Assembly (NCBI GenBank): GCA_944321015.1
Contig: CALUJS010000016.1
Location: forward strand, 1 to 56,692
Direction: 5' to 3'
Source of the DNA: an uncultured Phocaeicola sp.
Lineage (GTDB): Bacteria; Bacteroidota; Bacteroidia; Bacteroidales; Bacteroidaceae
DNA: 56,692 bases
Below are positions 8,012 to 17,200 of this stretch, piece by piece. Positions within the stretch are counted from its first letter, which is position 1. Every line of letters starts with the position of its first letter. The position numbers and the translations under genes are program-made. Below the pieces are notes generated by a model. The model had not been told where the DNA came from and ran no database searches. It saw only the letters and a program-made list of their open reading frames with translations.

Positions 8012-9115
8012 TTAGACGTTGAAACGGAAGTGCATGATGTCGCCGTCCTGCACCACATAATCCTTGCCCTCGACGTTGAGCCGTCCCGCCTCGCGCACGG
8101 CGGCCTCGGAACCGTAGGCGATGTAGTCCTCGTACTTGATGACCTCGGCGCGGATGAATCCCTTCTCGAAGTCGGTGTGGATGACGCCGGCGCACTGGGG
8201 CGCCTTCCAGCCCTTGCGGAAGGTCCAGGCCTTGACCTCCATCTCGCCCGCGGTGATGAACGTCTCGAGGTCGAGCAGGCGGTAGGCCGCCTTGATGAGC
8301 CGGCTCACTCCCGACTCCTCGAGTCCCAGCTCGGCGAGGAACATCTGGCGCTCGTCGTAGGTCTCCAGCTCGGCAATCTCCGATTCAATCTTGGCCGCCA
8401 CGACGAGCAGGTCGGCTCCCTCCTCGCGTATGGCCTCGCGCACCTGCTCCACATATTTGTTGCCGGTCACGGCGCTGGCCTCGTCGACGTTGCACACGTA
8501 GAGCACGGGCTTCGACGTCAGCAGGAAGAGGTCGTGGGCGGCGCGCTGTTCGTCCTTGCTCTCGAACTGCACGGTGCGTGCCGACTTGCCCTGCTCGAGC
8601 GCCTCCTTGTAGCGCAGGAGGACGTCGTAGAGCAGCTTGGCCTGCTTGTCGCCGCCGGTCTGCGCCTGCTTCTGCACGCGCTGTATGCGTGCCTCGATGG
8701 TCTCGAGGTCCTTCAGCTGAAGCTCGGTGTCGATGATTTCCTTGTCGCGCACGGGGTCGACGGTGCCGTCCACGTGGGTCACGTTGTCATCGTCGAAGCA
8801 GCGGAGGACGTGCAGTATGGCGTCCGTCTCGCGGATATTGGCCAGGAACTTGTTGCCCAGGCCCTCGCCCTTGCTGGCTCCCTTCACCAGTCCGGCAATG
8901 TCGACAATCTCGACCGTTGTGGGCACGATGCGCCCGGGGTGAACCAGCTCGGCGAGCTTCGTGAGCCGCTCGTCGGGCACGGTGATGACGCCCACGTTGG
9001 GCTCGATGGTGCAGAAGGGGAAGTTGGCCGCCTGGGCCTTCGCGTTGGATAAGCAGTTGAAGAGGGTCGACTTGCCCACGTTGGGCAGACCCACTATTCC
9101 ACATTGTAATGCCAT
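8012..9115 (-). CDS. ychF: Obg-like ATPase YchF
   Basis: 367 residues, the usual family length. Universally conserved P-loop NTPase that binds ribosomes and hydrolyses ATP rather than GTP. The Walker [10 protein letters not shown] (residues 9-17) and switch region DIAGLVKG are present, and the G4 position reads NVDE rather than NKxD, as expected for this ATP-specific branch. The C-terminus holds the TGS domain ([17 protein letters not shown] and [19 protein letters not shown]). First gene of a probable ychF-lgt operon with its own -7 box upstream. Confidence 0.97.
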   Translation of the reverse strand: MALQCGIVGLPNVGKSTLFNCLSNAKAQAANFPFCTIEPNVGVITVPDERLTKLAELVHPGRIVPTTVEIVDIAGLVKGASKGEGLGNKFLANIRETDAILHVLRCFDDDNVTHVDGTVDPVRDKEIIDTELQLKDLETIEARIQRVQKQAQTGGDKQAKLLYDVLLRYKEALEQGKSARTVQFESKDEQRAAHDLFLLTSKPVLYVCNVDEASAVTGNKYVEQVREAIREEGADLLVVAAKIESEIAELETYDERQMFLAELGLEESGVSRLIKAAYRLLDLETFITAGEMEVKAWTFRKGWKAPQCAGVIHTDFEKGFIRAEVIKYEDYIAYGSEAAVREAGRLNVEGKDYVVQDGDIMHFRFNV

Positions 9116-9155
9116 AGTTTATGATGTAGTATTGTTATTGTCGGTAATTACGGCG

Positions 9156-9163
9156 CAAAAGTA
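9156..9163 (-). promoter_or_regulatory. -7 box of ychF
   Basis: Read on the minus strand this is TACTTTTG, matching TAnnTTTG, about 40 bases before the ychF start codon. Confidence 0.6.
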
Positions 9164-9200
9164 CGTATTTTTACCGAGCGGACGCACGGGCGGGATATAA

Positions 9201-9242
9201 AAAAAGGCCGCAACCCCGCCTTGCGGCAGAGATTGCGGCTTT
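9201..9242 (-). terminator. Terminator of the poly-G lipoprotein gene
   Basis: GCCGCAA (9207-9213) pairs with TTGCGGC (9233-9239). On the minus strand the hairpin is followed by a seven-base T-run. The 19-base loop contains CCGCCTTGCGG and CAGAGA, nearly the same as the loop of the hsp20 terminator at 10238-10275. Confidence 0.9.
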
Positions 9243-9261
9243 CGGCCGGGTGGGGCCTGCT

Positions 9262-10097
9262 TTATTTCTTTTCCTCGAGTTCCACTGTGATTTCCTCCCA
9301 GCTGTCGCCTGCTTTGTAGGATTCGTGCATGTAGAGCTTACCGTCGGAGAAGGTCACGGTGAACGAGCCTTCGCCGTCAACGAAGCCTCCGGCCTGGATT
9401 ACGCCTTTGCCCTTGTCCTTCCAGCTCCAGCTGAAGGCTTCCATGTCGCCGTCGCTATAGGTCTGGAGGAACGTCCCCGATTTGGAGAACATGATTTCGG
9501 CGAGCGATTCGGGGTCGTCGGCGGGAGTGAAGGTGATGTCGTAGTCGCCTTCGTAGGGGTCGTAGCCCTTGTCATGCGTCTTCACCACCCGCCACGTGCG
9601 GCAGAGGGAGTTGGTCTTGTTGTCGTCGCCCATGGTCTCGGCCTTCTCGGTGGTGTATTCCGTCGTGGCTCCGTCGACCGAGATGGCGATGCTTTCTATT
9701 TCTCCGTTGTCGCCCGCCTTCAGCTGGATGGTGCCGAAGCCTTCCAGATTGAACGTGCCTTCGCTCACCTGGGTGTAGGTGCCGTAGGTCAGGTTGCCGC
9801 TCGTGGTGGCGCGGCTGGCAGGCGCGCTTTTGAAGATGAAGGTTTGCTTGGCCGAGGCAATGTAGGAAGAATAGCCTTTGGACGTCACGATGTAGTCGCC
9901 GCTCGCTCCAAGCTCGATGCTCTCATACGGCGAGTCGGAAGCCGTGATTTCATACTTTCCGCTTACGGATTCATACTGCGGCGGGGTCATCACCGGACCG
10001 TCGCCATCGTTGTCGTCGCTACACGAAGTGAACAAAAAGGGAGCAGCCAGGGCGGCTATTCCCCCCCCATTAAGACTTTTTTACAGAGCGTTTTCAT
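9262..10097 (-). pseudogene. Lipoprotein, out of frame at a poly-G tract
   Basis: The main frame (9262-10035) starts abruptly at FTSCSDDN, a lipobox without a signal peptide. Upstream, ATG at 10097 begins MKTLCKKVLMG, then a run of eight G (10061-10068) throws the frame into a stop. One more G would restore a perfect signal: MG(G)GIAALAAPFLFTSC. A -7 box lies upstream, so the true gene starts at 10097. The mature protein (~255 residues) is rich in beta strands, with a lipocalin-like segment (CRTWRVVKTHD ... FSKSGTFLQTYSDG ... DGKLYMHE), probably an outer-membrane lipoprotein of unknown function. It is either phase-variable and currently OFF, mutated, or affected by a one-base sequencing error. 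Confidence 0.82.
10061..10068 (-). repeat. Poly-G tract (8 G) in a lipoprotein signal peptide
   Basis: Eight consecutive C on the plus strand, G on the coding strand, inside the signal-peptide codons. Eight G gives M-G-G-E-stop; nine G gives an intact lipoprotein; ten G again runs into a stop near the lipobox. Confidence 0.9.
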
Positions 10098-10142
10098 GTG
10101 TTTATTGTGTTTAGTTATTAAATAAGTGTCTGTTTGGAACGG

Positions 10143-10150
10143 CAAAATTA
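10143..10150 (-). promoter_or_regulatory. -7 box of the poly-G lipoprotein gene
   Basis: TAATTTTG on the minus strand matches TAnnTTTG and lies 46 bases before the ATG at 10097. This supports that ATG, and not an internal codon after the frameshift, as the natural start. Confidence 0.6.
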
Positions 10151-10237
10151 TAAGTTATGGGACTGCCGTGTATCTGTCTGCGAGTTAATTATTCCTAATA
10201 CCGTCCGGTGCCGAAGGGCGTGCGCGGATACGAAAAA

Positions 10238-10275
10238 GGGCCGCAGCCTCCGCTTTGCGGCAGAGATTGCGGCCC
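10238..10275 (-). terminator. Terminator of hsp20
   Basis: GGGCCGCA (10238-10245) pairs with TGCGGCCC (10268-10275). On the minus strand a five-T run follows. The loop contains CCGCTTTGCGGCAGAGAT, which can form an inner CCGC/GCGG hairpin and closely matches the loop of the terminator at 9207-9239. Confidence 0.9.
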
Positions 10276-10289
10276 GTGTTCCGGCAAGA

Positions 10290-10724
10290 TTATTTCACCT
10301 CGATGCACTTTGCATGTTCGGTCTTTTCTTGTTTCGGCTGTTTGGGAAGGTCAACGGACAGAACGCCGTGCTCCACGTGCGCGCCGATGTGTTCCTTGTC
10401 CACATCGTCGGGCAGCACCATCGTCTGACAGAACTTCGAGTACGAGAATTCGCGGCGCAGGTAGCGTCCGTCCTTCTTGTTCTCGTTGTTTTCGTCTTTC
10501 TTTTCCATCGTGATGACGAGGTTGTCGTTCTCGTCGAGGTGTACTTGGAAGTCATCCTTGGTCATGCCCGGGGCGGCCACTTCCACGCAGTAGCTGTTGT
10601 CGTTTTCCACCACGTTGATGGCGGGCGCCGTCGCATTGGCTTTTTCCATCCAGTTGGTATCGAAGAAGTCATTAAAGATACTCGGTAACCAGTATTGGTT
10701 TCTTCTCATCGGTGTCATAATCAT
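10290..10724 (-). CDS. Small heat-shock protein, Hsp20 family
   Basis: 144 residues, normal for the family. ATP-independent holdase chaperone that binds unfolding proteins in the cytoplasm. The N-terminal LPSIFNDFFDTNW is typical of Bacteroides Hsp20. The alpha-crystallin domain spans about residues 35-135, with VEVAAPGMTKDDFQVHLD at its start and the signature HVEHGVLSVDLPK near its end (A/GxLxxxxPK-type motif). Monocistronic, with its own terminator. Three closely spaced Met codons (1, 3, 6) leave the exact start open. Confidence 0.95.
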   Translation of the reverse strand: MIMTPMRRNQYWLPSIFNDFFDTNWMEKANATAPAINVVENDNSYCVEVAAPGMTKDDFQVHLDENDNLVITMEKKDENNENKKDGRYLRREFSYSKFCQTMVLPDDVDKEHIGAHVEHGVLSVDLPKQPKQEKTEHAKCIEVK

Positions 10725-11060
10725 AATCTCCTATTCGTTAAGTCTTTAATTGTTTCTCCGGGCCCCGGCTCCTTTCATTCCGAGGCTCGCCAAGAGTAGT
10801 GCAAAGGGTGTGCCAGGACGATGGCATGAGGCAGAGGCTGACAGATAGTCCACATCTGACATCCGACAGTGACAAAAAGTAGCCGGAAAGATTTGGGGCT
10901 GTAGCCCTCCCGCCGATATTTTCTCCTCACGAGCCTCCATATGTCCGCTCGCGGCTGTCCATATGGCCGCTCACGAGCGCGAATATGCACGCTTACGGGC
11001 GGACATATCACCGGATGAAGACGGCAATACGACCATCATACACACATCTATCCACAAAGA
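10725..11060. other. Intergenic region between hsp20 and the TlpA-like gene
   Basis: Holds the hsp20 upstream region and a 22-bp array (10930-11013). A stretch at about 10840-10880 with short AGATAGTCCACATCTGACATC-like partial symmetry resembles weak repeats. No gene is supported; the small open frames here are by-products of the repeats. Confidence 0.5.
10930..11013. repeat. 22-bp phased palindrome array A
   Basis: Four cores CATATG, CATATG, AATATG, CATATC are centred at 10940/41, 10962/63, 10984/85 and 11006/07, exactly 22 bases apart. Between them, offset by about 11 bases, are GCTCGCGGC, GCTCACGAGC and GCTTACGGGC. It lies upstream of hsp20 and downstream of the TlpA-like gene. Confidence 0.9.
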
Positions 11061-11101
11061 AAGCTCCGCGCCTTCCCCAACCCGGGGACTGAGCGGAGCT
11101 T
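11061..11101 (-). terminator. Terminator of the TlpA-like gene
   Basis: AAGCTCCGC (11061-11069) pairs with GCGGAGCTT (11093-11101). On the minus strand a T-rich TTTCTTT follows. The loop can form an inner CCCC/GGGG stem, and the GCGCC-TTCCCC shoulder resembles that of the terminator at 19756-19809. Confidence 0.85.
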
Positions 11102-11128
11102 CCGTTTTGCCAATCAAACTATCACACT

Positions 11129-12271
11129 TTACTCGAATATCTCCTTCAGTTTGGCATCCAGTTCGTCGCTGTCGAGCTTGCCCACGATGTTGCCCTCGCG
11201 GTCGATGAGGTATTTCGTGGGGAGGAAGTGGATGGCATACTTGTCGCTGATGTCGTTCGTCTGGTCGATGTTGAGGCCACCGTTCGAGCGGTCTATCTTC
11301 AGACCGCGCAACACGTGATGAAAGGCTTCCAGACCGTCTTCCTTGATGGCCTTGCGCCATTCGTCGGGCTGGTTGTCGTTATCGGCCACGTAGACGTACT
11401 CCAAGCCTTTGTCGTGATACTTGGCATACATCTCCTTCATGTGCGGATTGCTCTTGCGGCAGGGCACGCACCACGAAGCCCAGAAATCGATAACGACGTA
11501 GTTGCCCCGCAGGTCGGACAGGCGGAAGGGTTTGCCGTTCACGTCGGTAGCCTCGAAGTCGGGCGCGGGCTGACCGGGCCGCACGCGGGCGAGCACGTCC
11601 AGTTCCTTGGCAATCTCGCGGCCTGCCTCGGTCTGCTGCACTTCGGGCGTAAAGGCGTCGTAGATTTTCTTTGCATCCTCATAGGTCATGTTGGCTATGC
11701 GGAAACGCATATAGTCCACAGCAGCCACCGAAGCCGGATGGCTGGCAATGTAAGCGTCGAGGAGTTTGTCGGCACGCTCCTGATAGGGTTCCAGCTGTTC
11801 GCGCAACTCGGCCTGTTTCTCGTGGTCGGGCTCGGCCATTATCGCGTCGTTGATGGACTTTGCCTCGGACATGATGGCATCGCGCTGTGCTTCCAGACTG
11901 TCCACTCCGGCCTGCGTCACCGAACCTTCAAGGACACTCTTGCTCAGGTCGGCGATGTCTACCGTAAGGGTCATGGCGGCCGGTTCCATGTAGAAGCTGG
12001 TCATCTTTGTCCGGTCGTAGACGTTCGTGGTGAGTTTGCCGTTGAACATGGCGGCAACAGGCCTTAAGAGCTGACCTTCAAAATGGAACTTGCCATCCTG
12101 CACGAGCGTGCTGTCCTGCACGCGGATGGTGTCGTTCTGATAACTGAGGTAGACGTACTGCCCGTCCCATCCCTCAGCCGTGCCGTCGAGGGTGAAGCGG
12201 TCTTTGGGTTGCTGCGCGCAAGCGGCGCAGAGTGCAGCCACGCAGGCTGCGGCGAAAACATGTTTGTTCAT
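11129..12271 (-). CDS. TlpA-like thioredoxin lipoprotein with DUF4369
   Basis: 380 residues. The signal peptide ends in LCAACAQQ (lipobox cysteine near 19), so this is a periplasm-facing lipoprotein. The N-terminal half (about 25-235) is DUF4369-like, with a helical segment around DSLEAQRDAIMSEAKSIND. The C-terminal half is an AhpC-TSA/TlpA thioredoxin fold with the active site WASWCVPCRKSNPHMKEM (CxxC intact). Such proteins reduce disulfides in exported proteins or in c-type cytochrome maturation; the Bacteroidetes DUF4369 group is poorly defined. Monocistronic, with a -7 box at 12322-12329 and a terminator. Confidence 0.92.
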   Translation of the reverse strand: MNKHVFAAACVAALCAACAQQPKDRFTLDGTAEGWDGQYVYLSYQNDTIRVQDSTLVQDGKFHFEGQLLRPVAAMFNGKLTTNVYDRTKMTSFYMEPAAMTLTVDIADLSKSVLEGSVTQAGVDSLEAQRDAIMSEAKSINDAIMAEPDHEKQAELREQLEPYQERADKLLDAYIASHPASVAAVDYMRFRIANMTYEDAKKIYDAFTPEVQQTEAGREIAKELDVLARVRPGQPAPDFEATDVNGKPFRLSDLRGNYVVIDFWASWCVPCRKSNPHMKEMYAKYHDKGLEYVYVADNDNQPDEWRKAIKEDGLEAFHHVLRGLKIDRSNGGLNIDQTNDISDKYAIHFLPTKYLIDREGNIVGKLDSDELDAKLKEIFE

Positions 12272-12321
12272 TGTTTGATGTTATTGGTTTATAATCTGTT
12301 TCTTATTCGTTACTTATGGGG

Positions 12322-12329
12322 CAAAGATA
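12322..12329 (-). promoter_or_regulatory. -7 box of the TlpA-like gene
   Basis: TATCTTTG on the minus strand, matching TAnnTTTG, about 50 bases upstream of the start codon. Confidence 0.6.
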
Positions 12330-12347
12330 AGGCTTTCTTATTGATAA

Positions 12348-12594
12348 GACGGCGAAGCTGTCTGACAATAATAACCGTCTGTGTGGCGCGGATTGCGCCA
12401 CCTGCGGATATATCCCAATGGAATAGACAACCTCAAAGAGGTTGAACTCTATCCGGCATCCTCACACAAAATAATTGGCAAGTCCTGCCTCGATTCGACC
12501 TCTTCAAGGTCGTTTTTCTCTTCTTACGCCTTTCCGCAGGTGGCGCCTTTCACGCCACGCAGCGGTTACTCGTTGTAGGACGGCTTCACCGTCC
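12348..12594. repeat. Composite hairpin repeat element (A-B-C / C'-B'-A')
   Basis: Reading left to right: module A (GACGGCGAAGCTGTC), module B (GTGGCGCGGATTGCGCCAC then CTGCGG), module C (AACCTCAAAGAGGTT), a spacer, then an inverted half: C' (CGACCTCTTCAAGGTCG), B' (CCGCAGGTGGCG, CGCCACGCAGCGG), A' (GGACGGCTTCACCGTCC). Each module is itself a hairpin, and the element is an inverted repeat of modules. The same design recurs at 32434-32690 and as a half element at 32878-33003. It carries no gene and is REP/MITE-like. Confidence 0.85.
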
Positions 12595-12720
12595 GTTCCG
12601 GCAAGAAGAAAAAGGATTGTGCCGGGCACCCATAATTCTTCATCCGCCACGTTCTGCGGCAAGCCTTTTACGGCCCGGCATCTCTGCCCGGAAGCGGACA
12701 TATGGACGCTCACAGACCCG
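12595..12720. other. Gap between composite repeat and susD
   Basis: Contains a single unit of the 22-bp repeat type (CATATG at 12699-12704 followed by GACGCTCAC) rather than a full four-unit array, perhaps a decayed copy. No terminator with a T-run was recognised for the susC-susD operon ending at 12721. Confidence 0.4.
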
Positions 12721-14190
12721 TCAGTCTTTCGAATAGCCGGGGTTCTGCTCCTTGAGGAGGGCGTTGTTGTTGAACTCGTCGGCCGGAATGGGGAACACAC
12801 AATACTGTTCATTGGCGGGGCTGTAGACGGGGTTGAAATCGCTGACCGCCTCCTTCGGCATGCGCATCATGATTTCCAACTCGCGCCCGCTCTCGCAGAA
12901 GAGGTTGCGCAGCATCTCATAGAATATTTCGGTCAGCAGCGCGTCGTCGGTCGCGGCATTGTCCACACGGGTAAAGTCGGTCACTCCGGCATGTCCGAGC
13001 ACGGTTTTCAGCAGGTTCTTGGCCTCGGCACGGTCGCCTCCCGAGCGCACCAAAGCTTCGGCACGCAGCAGATACATTTCCGTGAGGCGCATCTGATACT
13101 GGCTTTCCTCCACGGTAGACGACGTGAGGTTGTCCACCGTCATGTGCTTGCAGACTATGGGGACAATCTCCGGCTCCTCCTCGTCGCCTATGTCAATCGT
13201 CGGGAAGAGAATGTCGCGACGGTTGTCGCCGGGAATGAGCGTAAAGATGGAGTCCATCTTCTCGGTGGGATAATAGTTCGGCACGCTGCGGTAGTAGTAC
13301 GCCTCGAACACGTCGGTCTGGTTGTCCTTGGGCTGAATGCCGAACATCACTTCCGGGCTTTCCAATCCTTTCTCATAGAAGATGTCGAACACGTAGGGTT
13401 CCAACTCATACGGGCCGTTGTCGATGATGTCCTTGGTCAGGGTTGCTGCGTCGGCATAGTCGGTTCCCTGTCCGCGCATCATCAGTACGCGGGCTTTCAG
13501 ACCCTTGGCCACCCACGTGTTGGCGTAGTGGTTGGGATTCTCTTCCACCATGTTGCCGATGGCAAAGTCGAGGTCGTCCATAATGCACTGGTAGGAGTCG
13601 GCCACCGTGCTACGGTCTTTGGCAATGGTACTCGCAAGGGTAGGCTCGGTGCGGAGCAAAACGCCGTAGGGGCTGTCATAATCCCAATACCACGCAAACC
13701 AGCGCAGAAGATTGTAGTGGATGAGGGCGCGCATGAAGCGGGCCTCGCCAATGATTTCCGCCTTGCGGTTGCCCGTGAACCAGCTGTCGGGCGCAGCTTC
13801 CATCTGCTTAATAACGCCGTTGGCAGCCGCCAACTGAGAGTAGAAGCTTTGCCACATGCCTAACACGGTATAGTCGCTGGCAAGCTGGTCGTGGCTCTCC
13901 AACTGGTAGGCGCCTTGGTAGTAGACAATACAACCGGCGTAGTTGGCCGGGTAAATCTCCTGCGTGTAGGCGCATCCGGTAGAAAGCACGTCGTAATAAT
14001 CCGTGCCACACTCGGCATACATGTAGTATATGCCGTTCAGGGCATATTCGGCGCTCTGTTGGTCCACTATCAGGTTGTCGTCGACCTTCGATTGCGAAGG
14101 AAAGGCGCTCAGGCGGTCTTCGCAAGATGTGCCCAAGGCCATTGCGAGCAGGCATCCGCCAGTCATCAGGTAAGTCTTTATCTTATTCAT
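12721..14190 (-). CDS. SusD/RagB-family outer-membrane lipoprotein
   Basis: 489 residues. The signal peptide ends in ALGTSCEDRL (lipobox cysteine near 23), placing it on the cell surface, where SusD proteins form a hinged lid over their SusC barrel and bind glycan or peptide ligand. SusD-like features include the TPR-type helices and the C-terminal conserved stretch YQMRLTEMYLLRAEALVRSGG, followed by IFYEMLRNLFCESGRELEIMMRM. It lies 20 bases downstream of susC in a fecR-susC-susD operon. No glycosidase is adjacent, so the ligand cannot be inferred. Confidence 0.95.
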   Translation of the reverse strand: MNKIKTYLMTGGCLLAMALGTSCEDRLSAFPSQSKVDDNLIVDQQSAEYALNGIYYMYAECGTDYYDVLSTGCAYTQEIYPANYAGCIVYYQGAYQLESHDQLASDYTVLGMWQSFYSQLAAANGVIKQMEAAPDSWFTGNRKAEIIGEARFMRALIHYNLLRWFAWYWDYDSPYGVLLRTEPTLASTIAKDRSTVADSYQCIMDDLDFAIGNMVEENPNHYANTWVAKGLKARVLMMRGQGTDYADAATLTKDIIDNGPYELEPYVFDIFYEKGLESPEVMFGIQPKDNQTDVFEAYYYRSVPNYYPTEKMDSIFTLIPGDNRRDILFPTIDIGDEEEPEIVPIVCKHMTVDNLTSSTVEESQYQMRLTEMYLLRAEALVRSGGDRAEAKNLLKTVLGHAGVTDFTRVDNAATDDALLTEIFYEMLRNLFCESGRELEIMMRMPKEAVSDFNPVYSPANEQYCVFPIPADEFNNNALLKEQNPGYSKD

Positions 14191-14210
14191 ATCGTTCGTC
14201 GTTTAAAGGG

Positions 14211-17200
14211 TTAGAAACCTACGCGCACACCAAAGGTATAACTGCGTGTAGTGGGGTAAGAACTGATGTCGCGTCCGCCGCCAATGATGCTGCGCGGGTC
14301 GTCGCTCACTTCGGGGTCGGGGCCGGGATACTTCGTTATGGTGAAGAGGTTCGTAGCCGTAGCGTAGATGGACGCACTGCTCATGTGCAGCTTCTTGAGC
14401 CATTTGGACGGGAAGGCATACTGCAACGAGAGGGTCTTCAGCTTCAGGTAGGAAGCATCGTACACGTTCAGGTTGGTCAGGAAGGCCATATCGCCCTGAT
14501 AGAAGCTGGCCGGGCGGTTCGGGTTGACATGTTCCGACGTCGAGCCGTCGAAGATGCTCACGCCACGGTTGGCCAGCGAGTTCATGGCCATGTCGGTAAC
14601 GTCTTTCTGATAGATAAGTTCATTGCCGTAGGAGAAGGTGAACATGGCCAGCAGCGACCAGTTCTTGTAGCGGAGGGTGTTAGTATAACCACCGAAGAAG
14701 TCGGGGGTGCAGTTGCCTATCACGTCCTGATAATAGAAGCCCGTGTCGTCGATGGCAAGCTCCACGGAGCCTACGCCTATGGCTTGCATGAACGAAGTCC
14801 ACGAGGGGAACTTCTCCTTGAATGCGGCCAGCTGTTCTTCATTCTCGATGATGCCCACGGCCTTGTATCCGCAGAGCAGACCCAGCGATTCACCTTCGCG
14901 CACGACGGCCGTGCCAAGGTTGAGTTCGTTGCGGTCGGCAGCGTTGGAGTATTGGTCGCCTGCGATAGAGAGCACCTTGGAACCGTTGTGGGCAATGTTG
15001 AACGAGCCGCTCCATGTCCAGTCGCGATTACGGATGAAGTCGCCGTGGAGCTCGAACTCCCAACCCACGTTGCGTATCTTGGCTATGTTGTAGACCACCG
15101 TGCTGTATCCGGAACTGGGTGCGGGCGTGATGTTCAGCAACGCGCCGTCGGTTGTCTTGTGATAGTAGGCCAACGTACCGCCCAAGCGTCCCTTGAAGAA
15201 GGAGAAATCAAGGCCGAGGTCTTTCTGCACGGTCGATTCCCACTTGATTTCGTCGTTACCAAGCTGTGCCGGATAGAGCGCGCTCTGTCCGCCATAGGCT
15301 CCCACGTTGTAGAGCGTGCGCCACATGTGGTCGGCAATGTCCTGCGTACCGGTCTTGCCGATGCTGGCACGGAGCTTGATTTCGTCAACCCAATGTACAT
15401 CTTTCAGGAACGATTCCTCAGAGATGAGCCATGCCACGGCACCCGAGGGGAAGTAACCCCACCGATGGTCGGGCGCGAACTTCGACGAGCCGTCGGCACG
15501 TCCGGTGAAAGTCAGGTAGTAGCGGTCCTTGAACACATAGTTGAAGCGGGCGTAGAACGAGAGCAGCGAGTTGGTCTCGCTCGGGTTGGCGCCTTGCACC
15601 TGAGCCGGTGTCTGTGCCGAGCTGAGGTTGTTCAGGAAGTCGTCATCGGGATATCCTTTGCCGGTTGCGGAGAAGAAACTGGTGCGACGGTCTTCCCACG
15701 ATGTTCCCACAAGAGCGTCGAAGCGATGATCGTCGTTGAACACACGATTGTAGGTCAACGTATTCTCGAAGAACACGCCCAGCATGTTCGATTGTGCCTG
15801 CGTGCCCGTACCGTTACCGGAGTCTTCCGCACCGTAGAATCCGCCGGTCTTCAGGTAGCTGGGGATGTAGTTCAGCTGGTTGTAGTTCTGATAGTCTACC
15901 GATGCCGTGCTTCTGAACACCAGGTTATTGTCCCCTTTCAGAATATCCCACTCGGCGCTGAGCGTACCTTTGAACATGTAGGTCTTCGCCTGGTTGGTGG
16001 CCGACGCCACAGCCATCGGGTTCTGGAAGCCCATATAGCTCGTGCCCAACTCGCCCATGGAAGCGTAGGTGCCGTCGTCGTTGTACGGACGGATAGTGGG
16101 AGGAGCCGACAAGGCCTGCGAATAGAGCCCGTTGGTAATGTTGTTCTTCGTGTAGCCGAAGTTGATATTCGTACCCATGCGGAAACGGCTGGAGATGTCG
16201 GTGTCGAGACTTACCTTGCCCGAATAGCGCTCGAAGTCGGTGGCAATTAGCGTACCGTCGGACTTGGAATAGGAGAGCGATGTGTAATAGCGGTTGTTCT
16301 TGCCGCCGCCGGACACGGAGAAGTCCACGTTGTGGGCAATGCCCGTACGAAGCACAAGATCCAGCCAGTCGGTATCATAATCGCCCATGGCCTGCACATC
16401 ATCGATCACCTTTTGGGAATTCTCCAATATGCGGGAAATGCTGCTGATGCCATATGAATCGCCCGAAGCTTCAATTTCAGCACGGTTGGCTTCCACATTA
16501 TTAATCGAGCGTTGTGCGGCCTCGGTCAATGCCCGCTTATAGCCTGCCGCATCGAGCACTTTCTCCTTGATGGGGTTGCTCACACTGATGTAGTAGTTCA
16601 GGTTCACCTGCGGCTTGGTGTCGCGCTGTCCGCGCTTGGTGGTGATGATAACCACACCGTTGGCCGCCTTCGAGCCGTAGATGGCCGTGGCCGAAGCGTC
16701 CTTCAGAATGCTGATGCTCTCGATGTCGGCAATGTTCAGTCCGGCCAAATTGTTCAGGCCACGGCCGAACGCTCCGGAGATACTGCTGTTGAAGTCGTCG
16801 CCATAGTTGGCCGCCTCCATTGGATTGACCATTTCGGTGGAGGTAAGATAGTTGTCGGTCACCTCGGTCGGTATGCCGTCGATGATGTAGAGCGGGTCGG
16901 TGCTGCCCGAAAGCGATGCTCCGCCACGCACACGGATGCGCACGGCACCGCCCGGCGAACCGTCGGACTTGATGACCGACACGCCTGCGGCCTTACCGGC
17001 CAACGCATCGTCGACCGAAAGTGCAGGGATGGTGCGCAACTCGTCGGTGTTGATGGTAGAGATAGAACCCGTGAAGTCCTTGCGGTTGGCCGTGCCGTAA
17101 CCGATGACCACCACGTCGTCGAGCGACTGGGCCGACTCTTCCAGGCTTACCACCACCGTATTCTTCCCGACAACAGACACGCGTTCACCCTCGTAGCCCA

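Noticed and set aside
10061..10068. Reading the poly-G defect as simple gene death
   Set aside because: The rest of the gene, its promoter and terminator are intact, and one base restores it. A sequencing error cannot be excluded, but decay is less likely.
12475..16250. Two long plus-strand frames opposite susD and susC
   Set aside because: They are antisense shadows of well-supported genes, with repetitive Val/His/Gly content and no domains.
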